Source: Membranipora membranacea (Eukaryota > Bryozoa > Gymnolaemata > Cheilostomatida > Membraniporidae). From it: DNA of 60,000 nt. The DNA is taken from positions 10,328,062 to 10,388,061 of the forward strand of contig OU612074.1 of the NCBI GenBank assembly GCA_914767715.1, written 5' to 3'. Within the stretch, counting starts at the first letter, position 1; each line of letters begins with the position of its first letter. This document shows, in pieces, positions 56,458 to 60,000 of the stretch. The notes under the pieces are model-generated. The model had not been told where the DNA came from and made no database searches. It worked only from the letters and a program-made list of their open reading frames with translations. The position numbers and the translations under genes are program-made.

Positions 56458-56621
56458 ATGGCAGCATCAGATTCAAGTGAAGAAGTGTTTCTCGAATGTG
56501 GATTGTGCTTCGAGAATGACGAGCTGAAGAGGCTACCATGTAACCCTGAGCACATTTATTGTGTTACATGCCTGACTAAAGACTCTGAAGTTACCAAGAT
56601 CCTCAAATGTCCACTATGCAG
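56458..56621 (+). CDS. TRIM-type gene exon 1 (RING finger)
   Basis: ATG preceded by AAAG, then MAASDSSEEVFLECGLCF, CNPEHIYCVTC and LKCPLCR: all eight RING zinc ligands are present. Donor AG|GTAATC, phase 2. An acceptor-like TTTTTTAG just before suggests a 5' UTR intron. Confidence 0.88.
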
Positions 56622-59600
56622 GTAATCATTCTTTCAAATAATTTTGTGCTGCATTATGGTATACTATACCAGAAATTATGACACAATATGAACCCCGGCA
56701 AACAATGCTTGAACTTGGTGGCTACAAATTAAAGGTAGCCAGTTATGATTAAAATGTGGTACAATTTTTTGAATCTGCATTTGTTGAATATAATACACAA
56801 ACTTACTACACAGTGCAAAAAATTTTAGCCAGTTATGATTGTATATGCCGGCCACCGAGTATGATTTCATGTGAATTTTATTTCAGATCTGTGCTTGATG
56901 AATGTATAGATGACATCCCATCAGCAGGTGCTCCATTAGACAAGTTTCTATGCTGTGATGTTTGTATGAGGAAAGATGATAAGAAAAGATTGGCTCAGAT
57001 TTACTGTGTAATCTGTCAAAAAAAGTTTTGTACTCCCCATGAAAAGGTAAAATCAATTCCATGAATGAATAAATGAATTGTGTTGGGTGAATCAATAAAA
57101 TGGTCACGTCACCGCAGACCAGTGTTTAGTGTAAGACTCATTCATAGTCAACAAGTCTTATCTTAAATATTGAATCACATCCTGGTCATCCTAGTCCTGC
57201 AAACTTTCTTCTATGTTGTACATGACATATAATATGAGCACAGACCGATATACTGACAGCTACCGAGCAATATTATACTACTGGTTTTTCTCTATTGAAG
57301 AGTCACAATGACGCACTTGATGATCACAGACGTATCAGAATGGATGAGTATAAGAGAGAGTATAGAAAGATGGAGACGCGATTCTGTGATAAGCATCCTA
57401 ATATGGTTTACTCGCTAGCTTGCGAAATCTGCTGTGAAGTCTTTTGTGCCGGCTGCGTGAACCAATTGAATCCCTGCACTGATGGTTGGTAGTTATGGTT
57501 ACTAAACACATGAATAAGTTCCACCATATATGTACGTAAAGTAACGCAGGTCACATGACAGGTGATTTTAACTTTATGATATGAGATTACCTAAATTGTA
57601 GGCCAAACTTAAAGACTACTGGAAGATCAAAACAATATATAGCCTGGCAGCTAGTTCTGCAATGTTCTAACGCTGAAAATGTTCATACCATTTCCGGTTA
57701 AAAAATATTCATGGTGCTAGAAATTGTCCCCCTGCTCATCTATGAGGTATTTATTCCTGTACTGTACAAACCCAACGAATACCACTTCACAATTCTTTAA
57801 ATTAAAGATTTTTCCAGATAAATTAAACATAAATTGTCGGGGACATTGTAAGATAGGTAACTTCATACATCAACCTTTACAGTTCTCTAAAGTAGATAGA
57901 GCTGGAAGCTTATTAGGCTGACACAGCACTAGGGATAAATACCTCAAAGATGAGGAGGGGAGACAATTTCTAAGTCAATACATAATTTTTCCAAGCAGTG
58001 CTATGAACCTTTTCAGTGTAGAGATTTTGCCTAACTACTGCAGTTCTAGCTGCAAGACTATGTAGTGCTTTGATCCTTTGGCAGTCTTCAAAGCAGAGGT
58101 AAAATTATATCTTATAGGTGATAACCACAAACTGACATCAATATTGAACATTGTGGAAGAACTCACAAACATGTCCAATGAAAATAAAGTTTGGATATTC
58201 GATAAGGAGGAGCACCTGTTAGGAATGTCTAAACAGCTGACAGCTGTCATATCAGACTGGGACACAGAAACTCAACAGATGATAGAGATGCTACATGACG
58301 CCAGAGATAACCAGGTCTGTAGTCCAATGTAGTAACCAGTATTTCGAGATGTTCTCTCTCAATCACTGTGTTTCCATGTTGTTTTCGAGCTGGAACTAAG
58401 TTGTCACCTCTTAGCACGACCCAGAAAACTGCATCTGTCTCTATGGGCTGATGTCGAACTGAAACTTCATAAACTTCTGCCTTGTGGGCTTGCTGCAGTT
58501 TGGTCTACTCAGCGCCATCTCAATCTTTTAGCTCAGTGCATACTGGGAGGCATTTCCCTGGATCAAACAGCCTTGAAAGTTTCTCAGCTCGACCTCATAG
58601 AAATACAGTGAATGCCAGGCTATGTTGGTTGGTTGGTTGGTTGAAAGTGAAATCATCAGGTGGATTTTGTAAACGTATTATCATATCTAATATCAAGGAG
58701 TATTACTCCCTTATAATATTGGAACTTTCACTGTTGACTGCCACGCTTATGCCAATAAGATACTATTGTTGATTAGGAAGCATAGAAAGCGAGCCGATAG
58801 AAACCTATACCGCTCTTGGGAGTCGTCCCACTTTTTGCAAATCGCCTGTATATAAGAAATCAGTGGTAGGGTTTCTTTCAAGAATGAAATTAATGGACTA
58901 GCTGAAAAACTAACCCGCTATCCTTACTACTATCTGGTTGTAACAGGAATTTTTTTTCTTGACTTTGAAATTCATCAAGATAACAGGCTATCCCTACCAC
59001 TGATTGTTGTTAACCAGTAATAACAAAAACCGCAAATACTGGTTAGGCATCTATGTATCGATGTCTATGTTAGGAAGCCTCAAGTGCATTTACCATCATA
59101 TAAAACTTCATGACTGAGCATTTATGATAGCCTCATGATGTCAACACATTCCAGCTAAATGTTTATGGCAGGGTCATGATGTCAATACATTTTTACTTTA
59201 GGTAGCAGAACTGATGCAGAAATATGCCGAGTTGGAGGAGAAACTGATAGAACTCAGAAATCTATCCAGAATTGAGGTAACAAGTTTTCTGGATGATGAG
59301 ATTGGGAGTCTACTAGATAAACTTAGCAGGCAGGTGGCCAGAATAGATAAAAGACTCTTCACATATCATGAGGTAAGTACCAGGTGGAATAACTATTAAT
59401 TTTGTGGTATGCTACCTGAGTGATCAGTAGTGGAGACAATTCAAATACAAAAAGAATTCATGGGTGTGAGGCTGTGAGTTTGGCTCGAATATTCTTGCTC
59501 ATTCTAAATGAAGGTTCTCCCTGATCCCTCGGTAAAGGGGCTCCGACCGTAGGTAGAAGATTCCAGTTGGCTCTTGGGTCAGAATCTGCTTCCACTTAGT

Positions 59601-59762
59601 CCCTTTACAGTTTTGTCGCCTATATAAGAACGTTTCATTTATTCTAATAGGTTGACGTGGCAAGTGGATACAAGGAGACAGAGAAACTTATAGATGAACT
59701 GATGGATATGAAGGTCCCTCAATACAAACCTTCATCTAATCATGTCCAACTCTCTGATAAAG
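56458..59762 (+). CDS. TRIM-type RING/B-box/coiled-coil protein, 5' part
   Basis: Six exons in phase (56458-56621, 56887-57046, 57301-57484, 58085-58314, 59202-59372, 59651-59762) encode the first 340 residues; the gene continues beyond the window. RING C3HC4 at residues 14-54 (C14, C17, C28, H32, C35, C38, C51, C54) predicts E3 ubiquitin ligase activity. A B-box 1-like set follows (C78, C81, C95, C98, C103, H106, H110, H117), then a B-box 2-like CDKH...CEIC...CAGC, then a predicted coiled coil from about 180 to 320 (EELTNMSNENK, AELEEKLIELRNLSR). The C-terminal domain that would define the subclass (NHL, PRY-SPRY, filamin) is not in the window. TRIM proteins serve in innate immunity and protein turnover, and invertebrate genomes hold many. 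Two donors (after exons 3 and 6) are weak GTTG types; phase agreement supports the first. Confidence 0.85.
56887..57046 (+). CDS. TRIM-type gene exon 2 (B-box 1)
   Basis: Acceptor TTTATTTCAG, phase 2 in and 0 out, donor AAG|GTAAAA. CCDVCMRKDD, YCVICQKKFCTPHEK carry the B-box zinc ligands, with the last histidines in exon 3. Confidence 0.85.
57301..57484 (+). CDS. TRIM-type gene exon 3 (B-box 2)
   Basis: Acceptor TCTATTGAAG, phase 0 in and 1 out. SHNDALDDHRRIRMDEYKRE, then RFCDKHPNM and CEICCEVFCAGC. The donor G|GTTGGT is weak but is the only one that keeps phase with exon 4. Confidence 0.8.
57610..58030. repeat. intronic repeat shared by two TRIM-type introns
   Basis: Text in intron 3 (TATAGCCTGGCAGCTAGTTC, later GGGGAGACAATTTC and AGTGCTATGAA) recurs in the same order and orientation from about 59800 to the window end, in the intron after exon 6. 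The two introns therefore carry copies of one interspersed element of about 0.4 kb. Confidence 0.6.
58085..58314 (+). CDS. TRIM-type gene exon 4 (start of coiled coil)
   Basis: Acceptor TCCTTTGGCAG, phase 1 in and 0 out, donor CAG|GTCTGT. Seventy-seven residues counting the split Val; LTSILNIVEELTNMSNENK and a helical, charged C-terminal half (TETQQMIEMLHDARDNQ). Confidence 0.82.
59202..59372 (+). CDS. TRIM-type gene exon 5 (coiled coil)
   Basis: Acceptor TTTACTTTAG, 57 codons, phase 0 at both ends, donor GAG|GTAAGT. Heptad-like VAELMQKYAELEEKLIELRN, then LDDEIGSLLDKLSRQVARID. Confidence 0.85.
59651..59762 (+). CDS. TRIM-type gene exon 6
   Basis: Acceptor TTCTAATAG, 37 codons plus one base, phase 1 out. 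ASGYKETEKLIDELMDMKVP continues the helix, then a Ser/Pro linker. The donor G|GTTGAT is weak; with an intronic continuation this could also run to a stop at once (GGT-TGA), giving a short isoform. Confidence 0.72.
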
Positions 59763-60000
59763 GTTGATCATTTGTTAACTTAGATATATTTGGTTATAGA
59801 CTACGCAAAGACTAAAACAGTTTATAGCCTGGCAGCTAGTTCTCCAGTAGTTATGTCATTACTACTGCAAATAATTTATTTGGAAAAAATAGGTAATGAA
59901 AAATTAATTCTTTTGGCTTGTAGTGTACATTGAAGGGGAGACAATTTCAAATACTATTTACCCGAAAGTGCTATGAAATTTGTTTAGTGTCAAAATATTG

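Overview
This is animal nuclear DNA. Coding sequence is scattered in short exons with GT/AG junctions, introns run from about 0.25 to 5.7 kb, the DNA is AT-rich, and many decayed LINE, MITE and SINE-like copies are present. The cyclin D, TRIM and possible IL-17-like genes suggest a bilaterian invertebrate, perhaps a lophotrochozoan (mollusc, annelid or brachiopod); the phylum cannot be fixed from the sequence. There is no operon, CRISPR or other prokaryotic signature.

Layout. 1-11.3 kb: mostly non-coding, ending in the last exon (10820-10983, +) and poly(A) signal of an unrecognised gene. 14.9-28.9 kb: a complete five-exon cyclin D gene on the minus strand (288 aa), with a probable long 3' UTR. 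29-38 kb: repeat-rich DNA with a 1.2-kb long-inverted-repeat element, LINE relics and foldback elements. 38.1-53.9 kb: a cluster of three related genes in the order C(+), B(-), A(+). A is the most complete: a cysteine-containing ectodomain resembling IL-17, a Ser/Thr/Asn-rich stalk, one transmembrane helix, a proline-rich juxtamembrane exon and a tyrosine-rich tail with an ITAM-like spacing. B is frameshifted in its tail and C has lost the ancestral stop codon. 56.4-59.8 kb: the 5' part (RING, two B-boxes, coiled coil) of a TRIM-type gene that leaves the window.

How the genes work together. Cyclin D stands alone as a cell-cycle regulator. The A/B/C cluster is the likeliest undescribed system: its members combine an IL-17-like fold, which is normally secreted, with a membrane anchor and a cytoplasmic tail built from SH3-ligand and SH2-docking motifs. 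A small foldback MITE family has seven copies, all inside the 37-54.4 kb block that holds this cluster. The neighbouring TRIM gene may be unrelated or immune-related; nothing in the sequence links them directly.

Limits: gene models come from reading frames, splice junctions and remembered family motifs only. No alignment, transcript or database search was possible. The start of A and the 5' exons of B and C are uncertain or missing.
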